Origin: Trichomonas vaginalis G3
Taxonomy: Eukaryota > Parabasalia > Trichomonadida > Trichomonadidae
Length of the DNA stretch: 64,000 bases
Reading direction: 5' to 3'
NCBI RefSeq assembly: GCF_026262505.1
Contig: NC_067206.1
Coordinates: 33,371,896 to 33,435,895, forward strand
Shown: one piece after another, positions 29,145-39,675 of the stretch
Position numbering within the stretch: position 1 is the stretch's first letter
Layout of the letters: every line of letters begins with the position of its first letter
The notes under the pieces: generated by a model
Told to the model about the DNA's origin: nothing
Seen by the model: only the letters and a program-made list of their open reading frames with translations
Databases searched by the model: none
Translations under genes and position numbers: made by a program

Positions 29145-30152
29145 GGTTTTTTTGACATAGTGGAAAATTTTGGGAGAAAGTCATCTGAAGAAGATGACGA
29201 TCCCTGGAATTTCTACTTCAATAGTCAATTTTCAAGTTTAAAGACAGAATACTGCCAGAACTGTAATTTTTCAGTCGGAAAAGGTCAATACTACTTAGAC
29301 GAGTGTAATTTTTTTCGTGATAATGACCGAGTTGTCAACTTTAACCCTATTACTAACTCATTATTCCTACATAATCGGTGTTCTTTTAGTAATTGCACTT
29401 CAACAGAAGCTGGAAGTTGCGTTTACTACGTTATTGGCAGCAATAGTTCTATTGTTCAACGCAAATTCTGCTGTACAAAATGCCAAAGCTCGAAAAGAGG
29501 TCAATTTTCATGGACAAATGTTGATATAAATAACTTAAACTTTTTTCTTGAAAGTTCCTTTTTCGATTTAGGAAATGATATTGGCAGTGAATCTATTGAT
29601 GCAGTTCGTGATTATATCGTAGTTTCATCAACTAATTTCTCATCAAATAAAGCTACAACAAGAACTGTTGGATATTTTAGCAGTTATTCAGATGAACACA
29701 CAACAACATTTAATTATTCAACTGTTGTTAATAATTTAGGAACAGGTGATCTTGAGCTTATAGCATTCAATTATAATTCTTTGATTGATTCATGTAATAT
29801 TATAAATAATACCATAACAAAATCAAAATATGGAATTATTTACCATTTATGTAATTCTCTTACTGTAAAAAGTTGTTCTTTTATTAACAACACTACTCCT
29901 GAAGGTTCATGTTTGATATATAACAGTTGGGATCAATTAACAGTTGATAGTTGTTACATTGACAATTCGATTTCATCAACATTTTATAGTAATGTAGTAC
30001 CTACTAATACAAGAGAACTATTTACTAACAATTTGACTCATCTTTCAACTGGTAATTGCCAAGCAGAATTTGCAATTATCAATAAAAGAATTTCTAAAGT
30101 TAATAAACTTTCTCTTTTCTTCATTTCTTTACTAAACATTAAAAAATCTTAA
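29145..30152 (+). CDS. beta-helix cassette C, intact frame but no methionine codon
   Basis: Open from before GTG 29160 to TAA 30150-30152, about 330 residues, closely matching cassette A (DDDPWNFYFN, RKFCCTKCQSS, SCNIINNT, QLTVDSCYIDNS, HLSTGNCQAEFAI). It is Cys-rich with short beta-strand repeats typical of right-handed beta helices. There is no ATG in the frame, no signal sequence and no anchor. The hAT-like element directly upstream splits the leader sequence that cassette A keeps intact. The product, if made, resembles trichomonad surface beta-helix families; a silent-cassette role is possible. Confidence 0.65.
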   Translation, partial: GFFDIVENFGRKSSEEDDDPWNFYFNSQFSSLKTEYCQNCNFSVGKGQYYLDECNFFRDNDRVVNFNPITNSLFLHNRCSFSNCTSTEAGSCVYYVIGSNSSIVQRKFCCTKCQSSKRGQFSWTNVDINNLNFFLESSFFDLGNDIGSESIDAVRDYIVVSSTNFSSNKATTRTVGYFSSYSDEHTTTFNYSTVVNNLGTGDLELIAFNYNSLIDSCNIINNTITKSKYGIIYHLCNSLTVKSCSFINNTTPEGSCLIYNSWDQLTVDSCYIDNSISSTFYSNVVPTNTRELFTNNLTHLSTGNCQAEFAIINKRISKVNKLSLFFISLLNIKKS

Positions 30153-30188
30153 TAAATTTAATTTTCAAATTGCCCAAAAAGAAAAAAA

Positions 30189-31367
30189 TTATTTAGCACG
30201 CTCAGTTCTAAGTGTTTTCACAGCATTGACTAATCTGTTGCATCCCTCAACAAGCTGTGGTTCGTCGAGAGAGAAACAAAGTCTGAACCAGCCAGGATAT
30301 TTGTATCTAAATCCATTATATGCAGGAAGGACGTGAACACTGAACCTATCAATCAGTTCTAACCATAGTTTCTTCTCTTCCTCTGCATTCTTGGCAATAT
30401 CCGTTAAATCAAGTAACATAAACAAGGAAGCAGGTGATTTCTTGTAAGGAATTCCACCTTCTTTAATGATCCTGATTGCTGTTTCTTCAGCTTTAGTGAG
30501 TCTTTCTCTTGAAGCTTCGATCATTTTATCAACAAGTTCGTAATTGCAGAAAATCTTCTCAAGATACTGCTTCGTATCACTTGGAAGGGAATATCCTGTG
30601 CATGCCTCATTTAATGCTTCAAATAAAGCATCATTCCTTGTATAAAAGAATCCGACATGCAAACCGGCCATTCCCCAATCTTTTGATACACCATAGAGAT
30701 GGTGGATGCGCTTTGGATCGACAAATTTGTTTTCCATCATTGAAACAAAGTTAGTTCCGTCTCGGAAACTAAGACCGTAGATTTCATCAGTAATAACATG
30801 GAGAAGAGGGTTCTTCATTGCCCATGTAAGTAATTCGTCTTGGTTTGGAACAGGTTCGCCGATTGGATTTCCTGGATTTGTTAATAATAAAATTCTTGCA
30901 TCAGCTGGTGGCTCCGCTGGAAGGTTATCTAGGTCAATGTACTGTACTTTAGCACCAGATGACCACATATCTGGCTCGAAACAGCCATAGCATGGTTCTG
31001 GGATTAAAATCTTTTCTCCTGGTTCGCAGAATGCTAATGAAAGCATCTCTACCAAGTATGCGATACCACTTCCAACGATAATGTGATCTGGATTGACGTT
31101 TTTCATTCCAAAATGTTTTTCATAAAGATGAGCGATTGCTTTCTTGAGATTTGTTTTAACATATGAGCCAGCATATGTGAAATCCCATCCTGTGAACTCG
31201 GGGCGACTCCTCATTAATGGTAAAAGAAAGTCATTCAAGAGATGACTTTGTGCTGTGCCAAGATTGATGACTTGTGGATTGGCAGCACACTTTCTGGATC
31301 CAATAACAAGTTCTGAATGTGGTGCTGTCATAACATGCTTGATGAAGGCTGTTGGTTTATACGACAT
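30189..31367 (-). CDS. PLP-dependent class I/II aminotransferase (ACC-synthase-like)
   Basis: 392 residues from ATG 31367 (MSYKPTAFIKHVM); upstream in-frame codons to 31523 look non-coding, and TCATTTTTTT lies just before this ATG. Fold-type I aminotransferase motifs are clear: LGTAQSHLL, GSGIAYLVEMLS, the LLLTNPGNPIGEP turn, ITDEIYGLSF with the PLP-contacting Asp, and GVSKDWGMAGLHVGFFY with the Schiff-base Lys. RLCFSLDEPQL carries the late Arg that binds the substrate carboxylate. The pattern is nearest to ACC-synthase-like and related aminotransferases. It is probably cytosolic. The true amino donor is not known. Confidence 0.9.
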   Translation of the reverse strand: MSYKPTAFIKHVMTAPHSELVIGSRKCAANPQVINLGTAQSHLLNDFLLPLMRSRPEFTGWDFTYAGSYVKTNLKKAIAHLYEKHFGMKNVNPDHIIVGSGIAYLVEMLSLAFCEPGEKILIPEPCYGCFEPDMWSSGAKVQYIDLDNLPAEPPADARILLLTNPGNPIGEPVPNQDELLTWAMKNPLLHVITDEIYGLSFRDGTNFVSMMENKFVDPKRIHHLYGVSKDWGMAGLHVGFFYTRNDALFEALNEACTGYSLPSDTKQYLEKIFCNYELVDKMIEASRERLTKAEETAIRIIKEGGIPYKKSPASLFMLLDLTDIAKNAEEEKKLWLELIDRFSVHVLPAYNGFRYKYPGWFRLCFSLDEPQLVEGCNRLVNAVKTLRTERAK

Positions 31368-32159
31368 TTTTGAAAAAAATGAGGTTATCAATTGAAAAAA
31401 ATAAACCCAAAATTTTATATGACCATCAAATAAAAATTGTTTGCTAAGTGTTTTTAAATAATATTTGTACGAAAAGATTTTAAAATTTTGAATGATGACC
31501 TTATTTTCAATGAAATATATCAATTCTCCACATATTTGTTAATTTAGGAATGTGCTAGCACCACTTAATACTACATTTGAAGCTGATTTCATTTGCTTAA
31601 CCAGAATACCTTTTACATCAAAATCTCGATGGAGATTATCAGATTAATCAGCCATTAGCCATAGATAAATAGATCAAAATGCAAACAACTACGTTAATTT
31701 TAATGTAAAATTGCTACACTTAGCATTTTTCAGTCAAAATTATGAAATAGAATTGGAAATTTCCATGATTTTGTTATTGGCTACTTATGGATTTATCATC
31801 TTTCGTGTTGTTATTATATATTTTAAGTTTTCGCTCGCATAATATCATATCGATTTCAAAAAGAGAAATTAGAAAATGTCAATTCTGGGAAATTTTGTCT
31901 TAATTTTGGGTACCCTATCTTCTTGAAGAAAACGGTAGTTAAGCTTAAACTTTCGTTTGATGGTAACCGAAAACCCTAAAAAAAATTCTTTACACTTGCA
32001 AAAAAATTGTCTCTATCGTTCCATTTCGTTGAAAAACGCTTTAATATTGTCATAAAAACAGATATCCATCAAAATCATTTTATCAACCCATTGAAATTTG
32101 TAAATAAATGAATTGCGAATATTTGTTTACAAAATAATCGTCTCAAATTTATATCAGAT
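31368..32159. other. intergenic region between divergent genes
   Basis: About 790 AT-rich bases. It must hold the promoters of the aminotransferase (TCATTTTTTT near 31381) and the VHS gene (TCAAATTT near 32142). Nothing else is recognised. Confidence 0.5.
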
Positions 32160-33125
32160 ATGGATGCTTTTGTCGTAGTTCACGAGAACCTGATACGAAA
32201 AGCAATCAACGGGCAGCCTGGACATCCTGATTGGGCAGGAATAATGAGGTTGGTTAATGCAGTAGAAGCTCAACCAAGTTCAATTGACGTTTTTCTTGAA
32301 TTGCTTGTCAAGCATCTTAAAAAAGATCCTTCAGGATTAAAATACAACTCACTTATGTTGATTGATGCTCTGTTTAAGAACGGTAAGAAGGCTCAATTGG
32401 CTAGACTTCAGACCAAATTATTGACATCGCAATTATCAGCACCTGAGCTTTCCGAAGAGCCACAACTTCAAAACTTTATCCATCAGAATGCAAAAATTTG
32501 GGTAGATTGCTGTGCAAAAGAAAATTGCTTGAATAGCGATTTCGATAAGTGGCAGAAAACAATTTGCACATATTACTTTGTCCCACAACTTACAGATGAA
32601 CTTAGAACTAAATTCTACTCAGATCTCGATTCCGCTGCAGAAATATTAGCAATGTTTTGCCAAACGTTGATAACTACATTTGCGGAACAGGGCAACCCAC
32701 AGGACCCATTGTTGAGAGAAATCAACATTAACGTGCTCGAAATCTCTCGTCGTGCGGAAAAATTAGTTCAAACTTTGAATGATCCGAAATTAAGATCATT
32801 TTGCTCTAAGATATTTGAATTTGCTAAATGCTGCATCATCCAATACGAAGCATTCAAGAAAAATGGTTCTTTTGATACACAATTGTTGACAAAATCGATG
32901 ATGAAAGTAGAAGCCGAACAAAAGAGTAGAGGACAGGCTAAAAATGCTAAATCTGAAGAAAAACCTGTAAAGAGAACTCCTCTTCGTACTTATGGCGATG
33001 ATATGGCGGATGAAGACTTTTTCGCAGAGATGGCTAAGCTTCGCGCACAAAGAAAAGGATTACAAGTTCAGGCTCAACCTGTTTCTACGCAGCAAGCTGT
33101 TAATGATCTTTTGTTATTATTATAA
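32160..33125 (+). CDS. VHS-domain trafficking adaptor
   Basis: 321 residues. The first about 140 form a VHS/ENTH-type helical domain (HENLIRKAINGQ, WAGIMRLVNAVEAQP, LELLVKHLKKDPSGLKYNSLMLIDALFKNG), as in TOM1, GGA and HRS. These bind sorting signals or ubiquitin on endosomes and the trans-Golgi. A helical region follows, about 160-240, in the place of a GAT domain. The tail is basic, then acidic (DDMADEDFFAEMAK) and ends VNDLLLLL, similar to clathrin-box or dileucine motifs. It fits a clathrin adaptor. Single ATG at 32160. Confidence 0.85.
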   Translation: MDAFVVVHENLIRKAINGQPGHPDWAGIMRLVNAVEAQPSSIDVFLELLVKHLKKDPSGLKYNSLMLIDALFKNGKKAQLARLQTKLLTSQLSAPELSEEPQLQNFIHQNAKIWVDCCAKENCLNSDFDKWQKTICTYYFVPQLTDELRTKFYSDLDSAAEILAMFCQTLITTFAEQGNPQDPLLREININVLEISRRAEKLVQTLNDPKLRSFCSKIFEFAKCCIIQYEAFKKNGSFDTQLLTKSMMKVEAEQKSRGQAKNAKSEEKPVKRTPLRTYGDDMADEDFFAEMAKLRAQRKGLQVQAQPVSTQQAVNDLLLLL

Positions 33126-33837
33126 AGTATAATATTTATATTTCGTTTTTAATACTACTTATATTTCTTTTTTCCCCTTGAATGAAGTTCAAATTAGCTC
33201 CAAAGAAACTGCGATGATATATTTCATATATTTCAAATATTTCATATATTTCAGAATGATTTCTGATGTACAACATTCAAAAATGTAATCTTGTTATGGT
33301 GCGAAATAAAATATATAGCTTGTTACTTTTCAATTAGGTGAATTCACATATAATGAATATCGATTTCTACAAAATCATCATAATTTTCTTGCGATAGTGC
33401 AGTTTATGCTCTCTATCTCTTAAATAATTACATATTCAATGATTTTTACTTTCACATATCTTATAATGATTGTAATATAGCAGAAATATCTTTTCAATGC
33501 TTTACATGATTTTGAGTTTGATATGGAAAACAAATCATTCATTGTAACGGTGAATTTATATTTTCTATTCAATAATAAATATGGTTTTGTTGTATTGTAT
33601 GAAATCAATCACATTTACTCTTAACAAGGCTAGATAGAGCAATGTATTTAATAATATTCTAATATACAACTTATGTGAAAGCAATTTCAAATGATAAATT
33701 ACTACGAAGATCGTAATTTTATCTATGAGATTGAAAGAAACTTATTTTTCAACTGAAAGTCGCCCTTAATTTGCAAGTGTTTGAAAATTAACGGCGATCT
33801 ACATGAAAAAAATATGAATTACAAGGTTAGAATCTGG
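33126..33837. other. intergenic region, nothing recognised
   Basis: About 710 AT-rich bases with short direct repeats (ATTTCATATATTTCA near 33220-33252). No gene is seen. Confidence 0.5.
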
Positions 33838-34953
33838 TAGGGTTGTTAAAAATATCAAAAATTAGCGTTTTGAAGACACTATGGTGTCTTATAATTTTCC
33901 CTTCCTTATTGGCGTGTAGAAATAAATGCGCAAATAGATTGAAGAAGAAGAATTGTTTTTCTCTTAATGAACTTTAATCCTTTTGATATAAGAATATTAA
34001 AAACATTAATATAATTTCGATTTCGGAAATTAAATTTCCAAATTTTTTGTCGATTTCGGAAATAACAGGATCCCGCATCCAACACGCAACAACAAAACAC
34101 AAAAGACACTTTTTGGTTCTTTCATCGTTTTAATCGTAATTTATGTAATACATGATTTGGATAAATTTTACAAAAATAGAACCTATATTATATTCTTTTC
34201 AAAGATTCTTGCAAATCATCAAAAATAATTGTATTTTAAAAAACGATCAAATTATCCTTTCATTATTTTAAACTTAAATTAGTTTTTATGATTGACTAAA
34301 GCAATCATATTTATTCATCATTAAATAAACAAAAAAATAATATTTGAGAGTTATTTCAAAAAAAAACACATTGAATTTATTAATTTGTCTCAATTTCAGT
34401 ATTATAAATTTTTATAATTTCAATATTTTGAAATACACTTTTTAATATTTCAATATTTATGATATTTCAATGTATTAAGTGGTCTCAAATTGAGCTTCTC
34501 AAATATAAGTTGGCCTATTCAAATAATAAAATTAAATAATATTTAAAATAATAAATAAAAGTGATTGAGGTCATAGCAAAACGGCTGTTTCAGTCATTAA
34601 TTCTTAAAAATAAAAAGGGTAAAAACTAAATAAAATGGGTAAAATTCAATAGTGTCTGTGCTATCGTTCAATTTGAAGGTGTCTTTTGAAACCGCAAGAC
34701 AAATTGAATTTTTGAATAGTGTATTATGGTTTGACAGACACCAATGAAAAAAATAAAATGATATTTATTTTAAATATATAAGATCCTTATATAAAATATA
34801 AATATTTTATCGTTTTATTTTCTTGTTTTCGAAATGTTTTTTATTGAAAAATCAATAAAACTAACTCCAAAATAAAATTTTTGATTTAAAGACACTATGA
34901 TGACACCAGGCAAATCTTCCAAGACACCTATCGTCGGGAATCTAACAACCCTA
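33838..34953. mobile_element. hAT-like non-autonomous element, copy 2
   Basis: Ends TAGGGTTGTTA and TAACAACCCTA give an 11-bp terminal inverted repeat. GAATCTGG is duplicated exactly at 33830-33837 and 34954-34961. TIR wording and the 8-bp duplication fit the hAT superfamily. Several GGTGTCT/AGACACC words lie inside the ends, including the hairpin AAGACAC/GTGTCTT. There is no transposase. It is almost identical to copy 3, so both moved recently. Confidence 0.9.
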
Positions 34954-35199
34954 GAATCTGGGGATCAAGAGTATTCTTTTTTTTTTTGAAAGGAATCGGG
35001 TAATCAAAAATCTTTCAGTGATCACTCAAAAATTAATTTAAAATTTGAATTCATACGGATTATTTATAAAACGAGATTTTGGTATCTCCAAAAATGATTT
35101 TTTTATGTTCGGTTCAACAAGGATAGTCTGTTTATGAATTTAATATCAGAGATTCGGATTCTTTTTTGATGAGCAAGACGTTAGAATTCAATACAAACA

Positions 35200-35961
35200 A
35201 TGCTTTTAGTTGATTTCTTCAACTTTCTTTCCCAATACGCCATTATTGACTGGATCGTTAACATTCTCTTACTTGTTCCAGCCTATATCCTTAAATACAC
35301 CACTTTTGGCGAGAATTTTACTCCATTTATTACTTCAGACATTGATAACCCAATATCAACGAACTCATTAACATACGGCATTCTCTGCATTGTTATATTT
35401 GGTGTTGGTTCTCTTATTGTTATTTTACTTTGGCTTTTAATCTATTATGATGTTAACGTTATCAAGGCTACAGCTTCATACATTTTCTCAATTGCATCTG
35501 CAATGCTCGTTTGTGCTGCCATTGGCAAAATTGTAGGTAGACCAAGACCAGATACAATTGCAATTTGTGGTGGTGATGGTTCATACCTTACATGCACTGG
35601 ATTCCTCGATCAAAAGCAGCTCGCATCCCAATTCTCGTCATTCCCAGCTACAGAAGCTGCTGAAGCAATGGCTGCCGCAATTTTCCTCTGTTTGTACATT
35701 GGTGAATTGATTCCATACTACAATAATGTTACATCACTCTTGATGGCATCACCAATTTTCTTCGCAATTTTCGTCGTCGCTGCTTGTATCTGGGATCGCA
35801 GAAATCACATCGATGATGCAGTATGTGCAATGATTATTGGTGCTGTTATGGGACTTATCTCATTCCATACATTCAAGAAAGTTATCAAACAGAAGAAGAT
35901 TGAGCTCAGACCAGCTGCTGTCACAGAAACATCTTCTCTTCCAATGCCAAGATACAATTAA
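35200..35961 (+). CDS. PAP2-superfamily membrane protein with altered active site
   Basis: 253 residues with about six membrane segments. Motif 1 is KIVGRPRPD (110-118). Motif 3 is RRNHIDDAV (200-208), keeping Arg and His. Motif 2, normally PSGH, reads PATE (149-152), so the first catalytic His is Glu. The overall order and spacing match lipid phosphate phosphatases, which dephosphorylate phosphatidate or related lipids. The change suggests reduced or altered activity, or a non-enzymatic lipid-binding role. The hAT-like element ends about 250 bases upstream. Confidence 0.85.
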   Translation: MLLVDFFNFLSQYAIIDWIVNILLLVPAYILKYTTFGENFTPFITSDIDNPISTNSLTYGILCIVIFGVGSLIVILLWLLIYYDVNVIKATASYIFSIASAMLVCAAIGKIVGRPRPDTIAICGGDGSYLTCTGFLDQKQLASQFSSFPATEAAEAMAAAIFLCLYIGELIPYYNNVTSLLMASPIFFAIFVVAACIWDRRNHIDDAVCAMIIGAVMGLISFHTFKKVIKQKKIELRPAAVTETSSLPMPRYN

Positions 35962-36478
35962 TGTTGATTCACATTAATGGAAACAGAAATATTTAATAAG
36001 CATTACTATTTTAAAAAAATTATTGAAAAGAAAAAGATAAGTTTAATCATTACTCTTCTTTAAGTGATGTTACACTAATGATACCTCTCAGACTGTTCAA
36101 ATACATATCAACAAATGAGTTCAGCATGAAATTAAATTTCAATTTTTTTTAAATCTAACTATTAATTATCTATGTCTACAAAAGCAATGTGCATTTCGAT
36201 TAAATGTATATAGTAATTAAATCGATAAGCGTATTTTAGAATTGTATTTTTATCTTTCCGTAGTGTTTTGAAATTCAATGCATTATCGAACAATTGAGAA
36301 GGGATTCCACTCTCAATTTTGAGTTTTAGCTCAAAATAAATCGAAATTTAGATTCGTCATATATTGAAGTTTTTAAATCCTTTTTTTATTTAAGCCAAAT
36401 TGTCGAAAATTTTGTCAGAAAATTTTCTGACACTCTCACTTTTTGGAGATCTACGTATGATATGAAATAACTTTTTCA
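35962..36478. other. intergenic region with palindromes
   Basis: It holds ATTTTGAG/CTCAAAAT near 36318-36340 and the perfect 18-bp palindrome at 36414-36431. Sequence here resembles parts of 2625-2910. Confidence 0.5.
36414..36431. repeat. 18-bp perfect palindrome
   Basis: GTCAGAAAATTTTCTGAC reads the same on both strands. It is related to the inverted repeat GTCAGAAAGT/ACTTTCTGAC at 2871-2902. Confidence 0.85.
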
Positions 36479-37593
36479 TAGGGTTGTTAAAAATATCAAA
36501 AATTAGCGTTTTGAAGACACTATGGTGTCTTATAATTTTCCCTTCCTTATTGGCGTGTAGAAATAAATGCGCAAATAGATTGAAGAAGAAGAATTGTTTT
36601 TCTCTTAATGAACTTTAATCCTTTTGATATAAGAATATTAAAAACATTAATATAATTTCGATTTCGGAAATTAAATTTCCAAATTTTTTGTCGATTTCGG
36701 AAATAACAGGATCCCGCATCCAACACGCAACAACAAAACACAAAAGACACTTTTTGGTTCTTTCATCGTTTTAATCGTAATTTATGTAATACATGATTTG
36801 GATAAATTTTACAAAAATAGAACCTATATTATATTCTTTTCAAAGATTCTTGCAAATCATCAAAAATAATTGTATTTTAAAAAACGATCAAATTATCCTT
36901 TCATTATTTTAAACTTAAATTAGTTTTTATGATTGACTAAAGCAATCATATTTATTCATCATTAAATAAACAAAAAAGTAATATTTGAGAGTTATTTCAA
37001 AAAAAACACATTGAATTTATTAATTTGTCTCAATTTCAGTATTATAAATTTTTATAATTTCAATATTTTGAAATACACTTTTTAATATTTCAATATTTAT
37101 GATATTTCAATGTATTAAGTAGTCTCAAATTGAGCTTCTCAAATATAAGTTGGCCTATTCAAATAATAAAATTAAATAATATTTAGAATAATAAATAAAA
37201 GTGATTGAGGTCATAGCAAAACGGCTGTTTCAGTCATTAATTCTTAAAAATAAAAAGGGTAAAAACTAAATAAAATGGGTAAAATTCAATAGTGTCTGTG
37301 CTATCGTTCAATTTGAAGGTGTCTTTTGAAACCGCAAGACAAATTGAATTTTTGAATAGTGTATTATGGTTTGACAGACACCAATGAAAAAAATAAAATG
37401 ATATTTATTTTAAATATATAAGATCCTTATATAAAATATAAATATTTTATCGTTTTATTTTCTTGTTTTCGAAATGTTTTTTATTGAAAAATCAATAAAA
37501 CTAACTCCAAAATAAAATTTTTGATTTAAAGACACTATGATGACACCAGGCAAATCTTCCAAGACACCTATCGTCGGGAATCTAACAACCCTA
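36479..37593. mobile_element. hAT-like non-autonomous element, copy 3
   Basis: Nearly identical to copy 2, with the same 11-bp ends. CTTTTTCA is duplicated exactly at 36471-36478 and 37594-37601. No transposase frame. Movement must depend on an autonomous relative elsewhere. Confidence 0.9.
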
Positions 37594-37601
37594 CTTTTTC
37601 A

Positions 37602-38753
37602 TAAAAAAACGCAAAAATAATTCTGCTCGAGCACGCTGGTAGACTCTGAAATATTTGTATTCCAATTCAAATTATATTCGCGGAAAATTTCAAATTTTTT
37701 AAAAGAGTTTCAATTTTTCATTTTCTAAACAAATTGAGGAGATTATAAATCGGTAAAAGTAGTTATTTTTAATATCCATTCATATATATTTATATCAATT
37801 TCTAAAATTCACTTTTATTAAATCAAATATTATTTTATCGGGAATGTATACTTCTTAGTTTGTTAACGCCCTAAATATACATAATTCAAATATTTACTTT
37901 ATTAAATCAACAATAATGCCGGTTTTGGTTATAAATGAAAATGCATCTCCTCATCAGAGAGCTAATATCATATATGAAGTCAACAAATAACATTATCTTA
38001 TCAATTATATTGAGATATGAGCTGGTGTCTGCATCATTTTTCAATGCAATCTAACTCAATTTCTTAATTTTTTTGAAACATTGAAGCTTTTATCTACATT
38101 TGCTATCTTAAAATTTTAAAAACAGTTTTCATATTTTTTACCGATTGTAACAACTAATATTTTATTTCTTTATGTATAACTATCACTAAAGGTAATTTAC
38201 TGATATATTTGGTTATTGTAATGTTATAAATACATATGAATAGTCTTTTATACGAAAAATCATATTTTTATTAAAAGATTATCAAATGATTTCTCCAAAT
38301 ATTAAGCATTATTGTGAAATATAGATCAAACATATTGTGATACTGATAGTGTAGAATGATTTATACTCTAAACATTAATAATATTATAATATCATCGAAG
38401 TTAGATTATTATATCCCTACAACTTAGCTTAATTCTCGATTTAATCACGGCTTCAGTTAGTCATACTAGTATGCATTATACCCTACTTACCCCATTGATT
38501 GACACCAAATAACCAGTGTGGAACCACTTCTAACAATTGACTGAATGCTATTGAATCCTAATCGTTTTTAAGGATTTCATATGATGGATTTAATTCACAT
38601 TCATATGGTTATAATAATTCCAAAGTTATTTTTGAAAAAACGATCCCCGAATTGAGTCACAAAAGAAAAATGAAACAAAATGCTGCCAAAGTTCTATATT
38701 TAATGACTATGTCAATAACTGAAATATTTTCAGATTAAATTCATAAGTGGTTG
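37602..38753. other. intergenic region, nothing recognised
   Basis: About 1.15 kb of very AT-rich sequence without a credible open frame or repeat. The last bases (TCATAAGTGG near 38741) resemble an initiator for the following small gene. Confidence 0.45.
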
Positions 38754-38993
38754 ATGTCTGATGATTCAACTATTGAGTATACTTCAACATCAAAACACGT
38801 ATATATACCATCACTGCATTTTCCTGATGGTTCACAAACATCAATGACTAACTTTAATACTGAAGATCGGTCAAGATTATCAATGACTTCGACAGAAGTT
38901 CAAAAAACAGCAGAACCTCAAAAGGGTTCTAAGGAAGAAGAAAATAATGAGACCCAACAGAACCAAAAATCAACATGTTGCCTTTTACTATAA
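38754..38993 (+). CDS. small polar protein ending CCLLL
   Basis: 79 residues from ATG 38754, rich in Ser, Thr, Glu and Gln, with no membrane segment or known domain. It ends KSTCCLLL, where CLLL fits a CaaX prenylation signal and the extra Cys could be palmitoylated, as in membrane-bound Ras and Rho proteins. The Ras-like GTPase at 18396 ends with the same CLLL. It may be a small membrane-tethered protein or a GTPase tail fragment. No G motif is present. An initiator-like TCATAAG lies 13 bases before the ATG. Confidence 0.55.
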   Translation: MSDDSTIEYTSTSKHVYIPSLHFPDGSQTSMTNFNTEDRSRLSMTSTEVQKTAEPQKGSKEEENNETQQNQKSTCCLLL

Positions 38994-39675
38994 TTTTTTC
39001 GGAAATCTGATAGTTATATTAGGTGTTCAGCACAATCATATGTATACAAGTCATATCCTTAAGGAATAGAACATTGTTGCTATATTATTTTTTAATTTAA
39101 CGAAAAATTAAGGATACGAAATCAAAAGCTCATTTTTCTTGTCTCATTCTCAATGATGATTCGCAAACTACGTAAGTTCTAAGAAAACTTTATTACAAAT
39201 ATGATCAAAGATGTTTTGTTTGTTATTTTGTTGTTATATAAATTGTTTTTAATATGTCTGTATTACAGTTAAAATTACTCCATAACATTTTTCAATCGAC
39301 TACATCCAATTCTAACCACATTAAATAAAATCCAAAAAATTCTATAAAAAATATCATTATTAAAATCTATGTGAATGCATACTATAGTTATTCATCATCG
39401 ATAACTATAACAATTTCATTGCATTAAGCTTATTCGATATCATTATTTATCATGGTTGCAAAATAATTAAATTAAGTATGCCTAAGCTACAACAAACATA
39501 TTACTTGTTTGTGAGTACTTTATTATTGAGGTTAAAAGCATCAATTATCCAAATAACGATTAGAAATCATTATTTGTTTTAAATTTACTTAATAATTAAA
39601 ACATATACAAAGGTTATGATAAAATAATCGTTTACAAATGTAATAAAATGATGGTTAAACATAAATATATAATTT
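38994..39675. other. intergenic region, nothing recognised
   Basis: AT-rich spacer of about 680 bases between convergent genes, with no feature seen. Confidence 0.5.
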
